DNA from: Emticicia oligotrophica DSM 17448
Lineage (GTDB): Bacteria; Bacteroidota; Bacteroidia; Cytophagales; Spirosomataceae
Direction: 5' to 3'
DNA: 64,000 bases
NCBI RefSeq assembly: GCF_000263195.1
Contig: NC_018748.1
Span: forward strand, 1,550,001-1,614,000
The position numbers and the translations under genes are program-made. The notes beneath the pieces are model-generated. The model had not been told where the DNA came from. It saw nothing but the letters and a program-made list of their open reading frames with translations, and made no database searches. Below are positions 1 through 8,333 of the stretch, one piece after another; position 1 is the stretch's first letter, and each line of letters opens with the position of its first letter.

Positions 1-419
1 ACTGTGCTTTTTTCATCGAAAATAAACCTGTTTTTTGCTATAATAAAGGCGATGAATTTGAAGATTTTTCGCTTAATCTGAAAGGGAAATTTATAGTGTT
101 AGTCAATCCAGATATTCATATTTCTACTGCTGAAGCTTATTCGGGGGTATCGCCACAAAAACCTGAAATATCATTAAAAACGGCTCTTTCGGAGCCAATA
201 TCTAATTGGAAAACAATTGTTAAAAACGATTTCGAAGAAAAACTGTTATTAAAGTATCCAACCATTGCCGAAGTAAAAGAATCACTTTATGTAGCTGGTG
301 CTGTTTATGCTTCTATGACGGGCTCAGGCTCAACTGTATATGGAATTTTTGAAAACGAAATAGACTTAAAAAATCAATTTCCAAATTTCGCAATATGGCA
401 AGGATTCTTTAAAGTATAA
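1..419 (+). CDS. ispE: 4-diphosphocytidyl-2-C-methyl-D-erythritol kinase, C-terminal part
   Basis: The gene is cut by the left edge; the reading frame is open from base 3 and gives the last ~138 residues. IspE is a cytoplasmic GHMP-family kinase that phosphorylates CDP-methylerythritol in the non-mevalonate isoprenoid pathway. The piece begins with CAFFI, matching the DxPFF stretch that follows the GHMP glycine-rich loop, and near its end has ASMTGSGSTVYGIF, the third GHMP motif. The ATG at base 96 is internal and is not the start. The usual IspE length is about 270-290 residues, so roughly half the protein is outside the window. The next gene follows after 33 bases on the same strand. Confidence 0.9.
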   Translation, partial: CAFFIENKPVFCYNKGDEFEDFSLNLKGKFIVLVNPDIHISTAEAYSGVSPQKPEISLKTALSEPISNWKTIVKNDFEEKLLLKYPTIAEVKESLYVAGAVYASMTGSGSTVYGIFENEIDLKNQFPNFAIWQGFFKV

Positions 420-452
420 TTTTATTTAAACCCTTGGGGGACGGGTGAAAAG

Positions 453-1037
453 ATGAATCAATTAAGTAAACGCCGAGAACCATTTGCTTTCATGCTCTAC
501 CTTGCTATGATTAGTAGCGGGCTGCTTTTTTTCTTTTTATTGATTGTTTTTATTACGAAAGAAGCTAGAAATCAGGATATTCCTGTAAAGATTCCGGGTG
601 TATTTTGGTTTAGTACTTTAGTTATTATAGCAAGTAGCCTTACGCTGCAAGGGGCAAATAAAGCTTTTAAGGAAGAGCGTTTTCGAACCTATCGTCTAAA
701 TATCAGTCTGACCTTACTGACGGGCATTTTGTTTATCGTTTTACAAGGTTTTGGATGGCGTAAATTATTGAATGCCGGCATCACAATGAGCAATAATACT
801 GGAGGAATGTTTATTTATGTTCTTTCAGGACTACATATTTTGCACACACTGGGCGGAATTATAGCACTCATCTCAGCTAACAAAGATGCTTTTCAACGAA
901 TGGAATATATTGATTCTTATGTTTATAGTGTCAATCCACCTAATCAACTGAAAATCAAGCTCATAAGTATCTATTGGCATTTTGTAGATGTACTTTGGGT
1001 TATTCTGTTTCTATTCTTATTGTATCATGCTTCATAA
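453..1037 (+). CDS. Haem-copper oxidase subunit III (cytochrome c oxidase subunit III family)
   Basis: This 194-residue protein is almost entirely hydrophobic, with about five predicted transmembrane helices (near residues 12-34, 47-66, 83-103, 117-140 and 168-193). It ends with the HFVDVLWVILFLFL stretch typical of the final helix of subunit III. Family knowledge: subunit III is a non-catalytic, structural part of aa3/bo3-type terminal oxidases in the inner membrane. The short five-helix form is common in bacteria. No subunit I or II gene is adjacent, so this copy lies apart from a complete cta operon, at least within the window. A G-rich tract (GGGGGACGGGTG, bases 436-447) precedes the ATG. 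The 3' end overlaps recO by 11 bases. Confidence 0.8.
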   Translation: MNQLSKRREPFAFMLYLAMISSGLLFFFLLIVFITKEARNQDIPVKIPGVFWFSTLVIIASSLTLQGANKAFKEERFRTYRLNISLTLLTGILFIVLQGFGWRKLLNAGITMSNNTGGMFIYVLSGLHILHTLGGIIALISANKDAFQRMEYIDSYVYSVNPPNQLKIKLISIYWHFVDVLWVILFLFLLYHAS

Positions 1038-1716
1038 AACTCGTGGGATAGTCATTAGCTATATTCGATACCGAGAAACCTCCATTATCGTAAAGATTTA
1101 TACCGAAAAATTTGGTATTCAATCGTTTATTGAAAATGGCGTAAGAAGCAGTAAAGGAAAAAATAAGATTGCACTTTTTCAACCGCTTACACTACTCGAT
1201 ATGGTGGTATATCATGATGAAAAGAAAGACTTGCATCGTATCTCGGAGGCCAAATCAGGCTTTCCATTTCGAAGCCTTCCTTACGATATTCACAAGTCAA
1301 GTATCGCCATGTTTTTGGATGAAGTTTTGAACAAAACACTTCAAGAACATACTGAAAACGATGCTCTTTTCGATTTTCTTTATCATTCACTCATTTTTTT
1401 AGACGAAACCGACGAACATTTTGAAAATTTTCACCTAATCTTTCTGCTCAAATATGCTTTTTTCTTAGGCTTTTCTCCAGAAAATGCACAAGAAATCGTC
1501 TCTCAGTTTCGAGAATTAAATGTTCTTATTCCTTTTGAAAACGATTATCAGAAATTGATGAACCAGCTTATCATGGCTGATTACCAAACGCCATTATTCA
1601 TGAATCGGGCGGTTAGAAATCATTTACTCGAAATCATCATCGCGTTCTACAAAATTCATGTTGAAGAATTTGGCGAAATAAAATCACTGCAAGTATTACG
1701 GGAAGTATTGAGTTGA
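1027..1716 (+). CDS. recO: DNA repair protein RecO
   Basis: RecO is a cytoplasmic mediator of the RecFOR recombination pathway: it binds single-stranded DNA and helps load RecA. The start is placed at the ATG at 1027 rather than 988. From there the protein begins MLHKTRGIVISYIRYRETS, matching the normal N-terminus of Bacteroidota RecO, where an OB fold opens the protein and the phrase TEKFGIQSFIENGVR follows. The earlier ATG would only add residues encoded by the end of the oxidase gene. With this start the protein has 229 residues, within the family range, followed by the helical C-terminal half. The classical RecO zinc cysteines are not evident. It overlaps the preceding gene by 11 bases, suggesting translational coupling. 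Confidence 0.85.
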   Translation: MLHKTRGIVISYIRYRETSIIVKIYTEKFGIQSFIENGVRSSKGKNKIALFQPLTLLDMVVYHDEKKDLHRISEAKSGFPFRSLPYDIHKSSIAMFLDEVLNKTLQEHTENDALFDFLYHSLIFLDETDEHFENFHLIFLLKYAFFLGFSPENAQEIVSQFRELNVLIPFENDYQKLMNQLIMADYQTPLFMNRAVRNHLLEIIIAFYKIHVEEFGEIKSLQVLREVLS

Positions 1717-1733
1717 GTACTAAGCCTTCAGTA

Positions 1734-1880
1734 GTTGAGCGAAGTCGAAACCACTCCCTGTAGCTTCGGCTTCGCTCAGCTTCCGATGTTTCTTGGTAGG
1801 TATCGGTGCAGAAACGCTTGTCAAAATCACTAAATTATAATTTTTGCCAATCGGTGGTTTCGGCTTCGCTCACCCACCGA
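1734..1880. repeat. Cluster of three short GAGCGAAGCCGAA-type repeats between convergent genes
   Basis: Three copies of a ~15-base motif lie in the gap between recO (+) and pepA (-). One is GTTGAGCGAAGTCGAAACC at 1734-1752. Its inverse, CTTCGGCTTCGCTCAG, is at 1764-1779. A third copy at about 1858-1872 is framed by CGGTGG and CCACCG arms. The same motif, with TACGCTC in place of TTCGCTC, is found inside pepA. The inverted copies can pair, so the cluster may also serve as the transcription end of both genes; no long U-tract is present. Confidence 0.7.
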
Positions 1881-1899
1881 AAGAAAAATTACACATCAA

Positions 1900-3423
1900 T
1901 TATTTTCGCAAGAAGGTAGTTAATAAATTTACACCAAAAGCGGTAGCCGACTTCATTTTGGCAAATTCTGAATCGCCAAAAGCCATCCCAGCAATATCAA
2001 GGTGAGCCCAATTAGTGTGTCCATCAATGAAGAACTCCAAGAATTTTGCAGCCGTAATTGCCCCAGCCACTGGAGCAGAAGAAAGGTTCTTTATATCAGC
2101 CACATCAGAGTTCATCATATCTTTATAATCATCCCAAAGTGGCAAACGCCATAGTTTTTCTCCAGTTTCTTGCCCGATTTCAAGTAATTCATTTGCTAAG
2201 GCATCATTATTAGATAATAATCCTGCGGCAGCATAGCCCAATGCGGCAATGCAATTACCCGTGAGCGTTGCCAAATCAATAATTACATCAGGCTCAAAAT
2301 TCTTTTTGATATACGAAAGGCCATCGGCCAAAATTAAGCGTCCTTCGGCATCAGTATCAATTACTTCAATTGTTTTGCCAGCATACGAAGGAATAACCTC
2401 ACTTGGTTTAAGTGCATTGCCATCTACACAATTTTCGGTTGATGGAATAACGCCTATCAAATGCACGGGCAATTGCAGTTTAGCCGCTAATTCCATTGCT
2501 CCTAAAACTGCTCCTGCTCCTCCCATATCTGACTTCATATAACTCATACTTGCCGAACTTTTAATAGAAATTCCACCTGTATCAAAAGTTACACCCTTTC
2601 CTACTAAACCTACCCTTCGGCTACGCTCAGGGACCGGTTTGGAAGATACTTGTTCTCCGAGCATAGCCGAGGATTGGTTCCCGAGCGTAGCCGAGGGATA
2701 TTCCATCACAATAAACCTTGCAGGGTTTTCAGTGCTACCACGTCCAACTGCCAAAAGAGCATGTAAGCCTAACTCAAGGCATTGTTTCTCATCATAAACT
2801 TTTACATCGAAACCGTATTTTTGCCCAGATTCTATGGCAAATTCTGCTAATTTCTGCGGATATTTATAATTAGCTGGTGCATCAACCAAAGTCATGATTC
2901 TACTTTGTGTTTCGGCAATTGCTTGTCCAACCGCCACTCCTTTTTCGCCTTTTTCGAGCCAATTTTCTGCAACTTGAATTTCTAAAAGCCCAGATTCACC
3001 AAAAATATCAGCGGTTTTCTTCTCATCACTTTTATAGATACCTACCTCATATTCAGCCAAACAAATACCATTCACAATTTGCTCAATATTGGCTTCTAAA
3101 CCTGCCATTTTAAGCTTTAATCCAACATTGCTTGGCAGTTTTTTCTTGTTATTGTAGAAAAACGAGCGAAAAACCTTTACATAATCAATAGGTTTAGGAG
3201 ATTTTCCTAAGCCTAAAAGATATACCTTTTCCAGCCCCTCAATAGCTCCATACAAAGCCAATGTTTCTTTTGTTCCTGCCTTGAAATCCTGTTGGAGTAT
3301 TTCGGCACTTAGCCCAACGTGCTTCGCAATTTTTGAAAGATTTTCCGCCAATTTCTCATTATCTACCAGTGGGAAAATAATTGTCTTAGCAGCAGTATTG
3401 TTGGCTGTTATCTTGATTTTCAT
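1900..3423 (-). CDS. pepA: Leucyl aminopeptidase (peptidase M17)
   Basis: This 507-residue cytoplasmic aminopeptidase of the M17 family removes N-terminal residues from peptides using two metal ions. The catalytic half is intact: VGKGVTFDTGGISIK (residues 271-288, with metal-binding K276 and D281 and catalytic K288), SDMGGAG (D299), and the family signature DTDAEGRL (residues 356-363, with D358, E360 and R362). Residues 243-270, encoded by 2614-2697, do not fit the family. In M17 proteins the strand ending ...RFIVMEY passes almost directly to VGLVGKGV, whereas here 28 residues ending in VPERSRR come between. They are encoded by copies of a dispersed repeat. The insertion keeps the frame and precedes the active site, so the enzyme may still work. 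The esterase gene lies 55 bases upstream. Confidence 0.93.
   Translation of the reverse strand: MKIKITANNTAAKTIIFPLVDNEKLAENLSKIAKHVGLSAEILQQDFKAGTKETLALYGAIEGLEKVYLLGLGKSPKPIDYVKVFRSFFYNNKKKLPSNVGLKLKMAGLEANIEQIVNGICLAEYEVGIYKSDEKKTADIFGESGLLEIQVAENWLEKGEKGVAVGQAIAETQSRIMTLVDAPANYKYPQKLAEFAIESGQKYGFDVKVYDEKQCLELGLHALLAVGRGSTENPARFIVMEYPSATLGNQSSAMLGEQVSSKPVPERSRRVGLVGKGVTFDTGGISIKSSASMSYMKSDMGGAGAVLGAMELAAKLQLPVHLIGVIPSTENCVDGNALKPSEVIPSYAGKTIEVIDTDAEGRLILADGLSYIKKNFEPDVIIDLATLTGNCIAALGYAAAGLLSNNDALANELLEIGQETGEKLWRLPLWDDYKDMMNSDVADIKNLSSAPVAGAITAAKFLEFFIDGHTNWAHLDIAGMAFGDSEFAKMKSATAFGVNLLTTFLRK
2613..2697. repeat. Dispersed palindromic repeat inserted in frame inside pepA
   Basis: Three copies of a GAGCGTAGCCGAGG-type motif occur within 85 bases: CCCTTCGGCTACGCTCAGGG at 2613-2632, TCCGAGCATAGCCGAGGA at 2656-2673 and CCCGAGCGTAGCCGAGGG at 2680-2697. 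The first is inverted relative to the other two, so strong hairpins are possible. The segment encodes 28 extra residues of PepA on the minus strand and contains no stop codon in that frame. Related copies lie at 1734-1880. Confidence 0.8.
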
Positions 3424-3478
3424 AAATTCTTTAATATTTGATTTGTAGATGGTTTTTTGTGGAATAAAATACTTTCCG

Positions 3479-4570
3479 TTAATTAAACAACCACTCTATT
3501 GCCTTCGGAAATTCTTGTCCCCAGCGTTTTTCGTTATGCTCTCCTTTAGGGTCGATTGAGAGTTTAATTTGTATTTTTTCAGTGTCCCAGCCCTGTCCCT
3601 CAATGGTCTCCTTCATTTTCTTAACGTTTGGAACCATCGCATTGCCTTCTTTTCCGCCACCATACAAATAGATTTTTGTAGCTAATGGATTAAAAAACTC
3701 TATTGCATCAAAGTATATTTTCCGAGAAACCCAAAGTGAAGGCGATAAAACCATTAATCTACCAATTGCTTCTGGATACATCAATCCTGCATAAATACTA
3801 ATCAAACCACCCATCGAACTCCCACCAATTCCTGTAAATTGACGTTCGGTTTTAGTGCGATAATTAGCATCAATAAATGGTTTGAGCGTACGAACAATAA
3901 AATTTGCATATTTCATACCCAAACCTTTACCTTTTGATTCAACTGTGTAAGGGGAATATTCATTAAAACGGCCTTCTTCACCGTGTTCAATGGCTACTAC
4001 AATTACATCGCCCATCTCTCGTTTAGCCAATAATGATAAACGTTTATCTATCTCCCAATTGCCGTAGTTTGAGCCTTTCCCAAATAGGTTTTGGGCATCT
4101 TGCATATACAAAACAGGATAACGCTTATCGGTATTTTGGGCGTAATCATGAGGGAGAAGAATATAAATTTTCCGAGTTTTGCCTAATTGTGGAATTTCAA
4201 ATTTTTCAGAAATGACTTCTACTTTAGGCATTAACTTTTGAATATAAGCTGTAGCTCCTTCTTGACGCCAATAGGGAACAAAATCGGCGTACTGACCTGA
4301 TAATTTTTCAATTACTCGGTTTTTTGGTGAATTTCCATAGGTATCTAATTCTACAAAATCCCAACCACCACGCGTATATTTATATTCTATTTTTTCTGGG
4401 AGGGTAATTTCGGGCGAGAATGTAAATTTGTATTTTCCCTTGCTCACTCTCTTCATTTCAAAATCCGACACATCGGGATGCCATTCGCAGAAGTTGCCCG
4501 ATAAAAAAACAGGTCGTTCGTCATCAACAATAGTTGTCAATTCCAAACTCAACAAATTTCGATTACTCAT
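3479..4570 (-). CDS. Alpha/beta-hydrolase of the esterase D / enterochelin-esterase type with N-terminal carbohydrate-binding-like domain
   Basis: The protein has 363 residues in two parts. Residues ~1-100 resemble the beta-sandwich seen in CBM48/AMPK glycogen-binding or enterochelin-esterase N-terminal domains (VFLSGNFCEWHPD...YKYTRGGWDFVE). Residues ~115-360 form a PF00756-type esterase: a PVLYMQDAQNLF strand, the nucleophile elbow GGSSMGG, and a C-terminal GEHNEKRWGQEFPKAIEW segment supplying the catalytic histidine. No signal peptide is visible, so it is probably cytoplasmic. Relatives hydrolyse acyl esters of sugars, siderophores or S-formylglutathione; the substrate here cannot be told. 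It lies upstream of pepA on the same strand with a 55-base gap. Confidence 0.72.
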   Translation of the reverse strand: MSNRNLLSLELTTIVDDERPVFLSGNFCEWHPDVSDFEMKRVSKGKYKFTFSPEITLPEKIEYKYTRGGWDFVELDTYGNSPKNRVIEKLSGQYADFVPYWRQEGATAYIQKLMPKVEVISEKFEIPQLGKTRKIYILLPHDYAQNTDKRYPVLYMQDAQNLFGKGSNYGNWEIDKRLSLLAKREMGDVIVVAIEHGEEGRFNEYSPYTVESKGKGLGMKYANFIVRTLKPFIDANYRTKTERQFTGIGGSSMGGLISIYAGLMYPEAIGRLMVLSPSLWVSRKIYFDAIEFFNPLATKIYLYGGGKEGNAMVPNVKKMKETIEGQGWDTEKIQIKLSIDPKGEHNEKRWGQEFPKAIEWLFN

Positions 4571-4895
4571 TTTTACTTTTTCTAGTGGTCAGATAAGTGT
4601 TAAGTATGTTATAAAACACCTTACAGTTACGTATTGTTCCATAATTCAAGATAGTAGGCTAGCAACTTAGCTTTTCAAAGTCCTTATTATGAATGTTTTT
4701 GCTGTAATTTTAAGCAAAATATCTCTCTCGAATACTCAAAACTATATTTATTTAGCAAATATACTATTTTAAGTAATAAACACACAGATTCAATCTGAGG
4801 AAATAAAATTGGCGAAATTCTTTCAAAACTATGCTCGAAAGAATTTCGCCAAAATAACAAATTAAACAAATATTTCCCTTCAAGGAATCAATTTA
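4571..4895. other. 325-base gap between the esterase and oxidoreductase genes
   Basis: This AT-rich gap holds the terminator hairpin of the upstream oxidoreductase (4809-4852). It also has one CAAATATA (4756-4763), which reads TATATTTG on the minus strand and fits the -7 consensus TAnnTTTG, but no matching -33 element was found. A 60-codon minus-strand ORF in the gap has no recognisable features and runs through the hairpin, so it was not called. No RNA gene was seen. Confidence 0.5.
4809..4852 (-). terminator. Rho-independent terminator of the FAD/Fe-S oxidoreductase
   Basis: Perfect 16-base arms, TTGGCGAAATTCTTTC (4809-4824) and GAAAGAATTTCGCCAA (4837-4852), enclose a 12-base loop. On the minus strand the stem is followed by TTTTATTTCC. 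It lies 43 bases beyond the stop codon of the oxidoreductase. Confidence 0.8.
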
Positions 4896-7865
4896 CTAAA
4901 CTAAAGCTTGCCACAAAACCTCAACAGGATGCAAAGCAGTGCGACCAGTTCCATCATGGATTTGATGACGGCAGCTTGTACCTGGTGCTGCAATAATTAC
5001 TTCTTCTGGTTGCTTTCTGACTGTTGGGAACAATACCAATTCACCAATTTGCATAGATAATTTGTAGTGTTCTTTCTCATACCCAAACGAACCTGCCATT
5101 CCGCAGCAACCTGAAGGAATCAGGTGTACTTCATAATTTTTAGGCAATGAAAGTATTTTTTTCGTTGGTGTAAGCGAAGCCACTGATTTTTGCTGACAAT
5201 GTCCGTGTAACTTGATAAGACGTTTTTCAGTTGTAAAGTTTTCGGCCGTAATTCTCTTAGCATCTACTTCACGAGCTAAAAACTCATCAATCATTAAGGC
5301 ATTTTTACCTAACTGTTTCGCTGCTTCAACTAAACTTTCTTCGACTAAATCGGGGTATTCATCTCTAAACGTAAGAATTGCCGAAGGTTCAATACCAACC
5401 ATTGGTATCTCTTCATTGATAATATTTTTTAGTAAAGACACATTCTGGTTCGCTAATTTTTGAGCCTCTTTCAACATTCCTTTTGATAAGTATGCTCTAC
5501 CCGAATCAACATGATTTGGAATAATTACTTCATATCCTAATTTATTCAATAAATCGAGGGCTTTTTTGCCAATTTCTACATCATTATAATTCGTAAACTC
5601 ATCGCAGAATAAATAAACTTTTTTCGCTTTTGGGGCTATATTTTGCTCCGATTTTCTATACCATTGCTTAAGTGTGTGTTTGCTCAAAAGTGGCATCGTA
5701 CGCTCAGGATGAAAACCTACCACCGAATTAGCAATTTTACGCAAAGGAGCATTATCGAAAATTAAGTTATAAGCCCAAGGCACATAAGATGCCAAATTGC
5801 TCATTTTCGAATAGTTGCCAATTAACCACGAACGTAGTGGAACCCCATTTTGCTCTTGATAGTGCTGTAAAAACTCCATTTTCAATTTGGCAACATCCAC
5901 ATTCGACGGACATTCTGATTTACAGCCTTTACAAGCCAAACACAAATCCATCACCTCTTTGATTTCTTTACTATCAAATCGGTTGAGTTTTTCAGAATTA
6001 GTCAGTACCTCTCGTAAGATATTCGCTCTAGCACGGGTTGTATCTTTTTCGTTGCGAGTGGCCATATAACTTGGGCACATTGTTCCGCCACTTAGTTCGG
6101 TCTTACGGCAATCGCCCGAACCATTACATTGCTCGGCGTGTTGGAGAATATTTTGATTATTAAATCGGAAAACAGTTTTAAACTCAGGTACTTGGTGATC
6201 AGCCTCATAACGCAAGAATTTATCCATCGGAGGCGTATCAACAATCTTGTTTGGATTGAAGATATTTTGTTCGTCCCACACTTTTTTCAAATCTTTAATC
6301 AAAGTGTAGTTTTTCTCTCCAATTTGTTGGCGAATAAATTCACCACGCAAACGTCCATCTCCATGTTCGCCCGAAAGAGAGCCTTTATATTTTTTTACCA
6401 AGGTTGAAATCTCTTCCGCAATTAATCTGAATTGTCGATGTCCTTCGGCAGTTTTAAGATTAATAATCGGTCGAAGATGTATTTCCCCCGAACCAGCATG
6501 AGCATAATGCACCGAAGACATACCATTTTTCGACAAGATTTCATTAAACTCTCTAATAAAATCAGGCAAGTCATTTACATCAACGGCCGTATCTTCGATA
6601 ACAGCTACCGCTTTTTCATCGCCAGGCAAATTTGATAAAAGCCCTAATCCAGCTTTACGGAGAGTCCAAATCTTTTTGGTATCCTCGCCAAATAAAATCG
6701 GAAAATGATAGCCTAATCCTGCAGCACGCATCTCAGCTTCCATTTCGGCAGCACGTTGATGAATGTCATCTATATTATCATGTGAAAGTTCGACTACAAG
6801 AATGGCACCGGGGTCGCCTTGTACAAAGAATCGGTTTTGACGTTGTTCTTTGTTTTCTTTCGTACATTCTAAAATATAATGGTCTATTAACTCAACCGCT
6901 GTTGGTTTATATTTTAAAGCAATTAGGTTAGCTCTTAGAGACTCATCAACCGAATTAACGTGCACGCAAACCAAGCCTTGTACCTTCGGTGGTAGGTTAT
7001 TTACATGAAGCTTTATTTCAGTAATAAACATCAATGTACCTTCAGAACCAGCAATAAGCTTACAGAAATTGAAAGCCCCCCCTGCCGCTACACCCGATAA
7101 CGGAGGAGTCTTGATGGTTTCTCGATTATCTTGCGGTGTAAATATTTCCGTTTCTAGCAGTTCATCAATAGCGTACCCTGTATTTCTGCGTTCGATACTC
7201 ATTTTTGGAAACTCCTTACGAATTTCTGCTTGATTATCAGAATTGCTCAATACTTCATAAATATGCTTATAAATACTACTCTCCAATGTGGTATCAGATG
7301 GGTCAAGCTTTTTCATGAACTCGTCTCTGCTCAAACTCTTGAACTCCACAAATGAACCATCGCTCAAGTAACCCTTCACTTCTAAAAGATGATTCCGGGT
7401 ACTTCCATAAACCACTGAATTAGAGCCACAAGAATTATTACCAACCATTCCACCAATCATTGCACGATTGGCCGTTGAAGTTTCAGGCCCAAAAAACAAT
7501 CCATGTTGTTTCAAGAAATAATTCAGTTCATCACGCACCACACCTGGCTGTACCCTCACCCATCTCTCTTCTTTATTGACTTCAAGAATTTTTGTAAACG
7601 TACGCGACACATCAACTACAATTCCTTTTCCAACCACTTGCCCAGCCAAAGAAGTACCAGCAGTACGAGGAATGAGGGAGGAATTATTTTTACGAGCAAA
7701 GGCTATCAGTTTTTCAATATCAGACTCGTCTTTGGGAATAGCTACTGCGAGCGGCATCTCACGATAAGCCGAGGCATCAGTGGCATACAAAGTACGCATG
7801 ACATCATCCAGATAAAGTTCACCTGCCAAGTCTTTGGCCAGTTGCTGTAATTGTTGATTCATCAT
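4896..7865 (-). CDS. FAD-binding and Fe-S oxidoreductase (GlcD-type dehydrogenase fused to ferredoxin and CCG domains; YdiJ-like)
   Basis: This 989-residue enzyme oxidises a 2-hydroxy acid and passes electrons through iron-sulphur clusters. In order: a FAD-binding type 4 domain (PRTAGTSLAGQ at 67-77, GPETSTANRAMIGGMVGNNS at 126-145); a FAD-oxidase C domain (~280-545) with SGEHGDGR at 498-505; ferredoxin-like cysteines (C580, C586, C597; then C642, C645, C648, C652); and a C-terminal CCG domain with HGHCQQKS and SGCCGMAGSFG. This fused arrangement matches E. coli YdiJ (about 1,018 residues, linked to D-2-hydroxyglutarate oxidation) and D-lactate or glycolate dehydrogenases; the substrate cannot be fixed from sequence. 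No signal peptide is present. Two ATG codons (7865, 7862) open the frame. It is monocistronic, with its own terminator. Confidence 0.87.
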   Translation of the reverse strand: MMNQQLQQLAKDLAGELYLDDVMRTLYATDASAYREMPLAVAIPKDESDIEKLIAFARKNNSSLIPRTAGTSLAGQVVGKGIVVDVSRTFTKILEVNKEERWVRVQPGVVRDELNYFLKQHGLFFGPETSTANRAMIGGMVGNNSCGSNSVVYGSTRNHLLEVKGYLSDGSFVEFKSLSRDEFMKKLDPSDTTLESSIYKHIYEVLSNSDNQAEIRKEFPKMSIERRNTGYAIDELLETEIFTPQDNRETIKTPPLSGVAAGGAFNFCKLIAGSEGTLMFITEIKLHVNNLPPKVQGLVCVHVNSVDESLRANLIALKYKPTAVELIDHYILECTKENKEQRQNRFFVQGDPGAILVVELSHDNIDDIHQRAAEMEAEMRAAGLGYHFPILFGEDTKKIWTLRKAGLGLLSNLPGDEKAVAVIEDTAVDVNDLPDFIREFNEILSKNGMSSVHYAHAGSGEIHLRPIINLKTAEGHRQFRLIAEEISTLVKKYKGSLSGEHGDGRLRGEFIRQQIGEKNYTLIKDLKKVWDEQNIFNPNKIVDTPPMDKFLRYEADHQVPEFKTVFRFNNQNILQHAEQCNGSGDCRKTELSGGTMCPSYMATRNEKDTTRARANILREVLTNSEKLNRFDSKEIKEVMDLCLACKGCKSECPSNVDVAKLKMEFLQHYQEQNGVPLRSWLIGNYSKMSNLASYVPWAYNLIFDNAPLRKIANSVVGFHPERTMPLLSKHTLKQWYRKSEQNIAPKAKKVYLFCDEFTNYNDVEIGKKALDLLNKLGYEVIIPNHVDSGRAYLSKGMLKEAQKLANQNVSLLKNIINEEIPMVGIEPSAILTFRDEYPDLVEESLVEAAKQLGKNALMIDEFLAREVDAKRITAENFTTEKRLIKLHGHCQQKSVASLTPTKKILSLPKNYEVHLIPSGCCGMAGSFGYEKEHYKLSMQIGELVLFPTVRKQPEEVIIAAPGTSCRHQIHDGTGRTALHPVEVLWQALV

Positions 7866-8333
7866 CAGATTCTTCAGTTTTTGAATTTTTCAAAGATAAA
7901 CGCCTTTGAGTGACAATACTCGGGTTCGTTATCGATGATTTTTTTATCTAAAAAAAATACAAATTTGCTCTTTATAAATTTATATCATGGTAAATATTTT
8001 AGTTGTTGAGCGTGAAGCAATTCTTGAAGTATAATTATGGTTTGCAAAAATAAGATGAAAAACCTAAAGGCATATTGTTTTTGTACAATTTTTCAGAATT
8101 GAATTTTTTGAAGAACTTTTATTTTTTAGTATAATTTTTTGGACTTTAAGCATTTGTTTTTGTAATTTTGAGGGTTAATTAAAAAAATAGTTCAATGTTT
8201 TCTAAACAAACTTCTATAACAAGTTATTTTTTTGATAATTTTAGTCATTAGAAGCAGTTTAAATTATTTAGAAAATGGAAAATTATTTTTTATTTAAGTT
8301 AATCATTCATTAATCTTTCTTTAATTACAACCT
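7866..8333. other. 468-base AT-rich divergent promoter region between the oxidoreductase and susC
   Basis: The gap separates divergent genes. On the minus strand TATCTTTG (7891-7898) fits the -7 consensus TAnnTTTG and lies 26 bases before the oxidoreductase start, but no good -33 partner was found. On the plus strand a full promoter lies at 8138-8170, leaving a leader of about 155 bases before susC. No ORF, hairpin with U-tract or RNA gene was recognised in the leader. Confidence 0.5.
8138..8170 (+). promoter_or_regulatory. Promoter of susC
   Basis: TTTG at 8138-8141, then 21 bases, then TAATTTTG at 8163-8170, match the Bacteroidota sigma consensus TTTG-N19-21-TAnnTTTG. Transcription would begin near 8177, giving an AT-rich leader of about 155 bases before the susC start codon. 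Confidence 0.65.

Noticed and set aside
988-1026. Earlier ATG for recO
   Set aside because: It would encode the tail of the oxidase frame; homology to RecO begins at the later ATG.
2613-2697. pepA insertion as a sequencing or assembly error
   Set aside because: The frame is kept, there is no stop, and related motif copies lie in the next gap, so a real repeat insertion is more likely, though only a comparison can settle it.
4687-4869. Minus-strand ORF of 60 codons in the gap before the oxidoreductase
   Set aside because: No family resemblance, and it runs through a perfect terminator hairpin.
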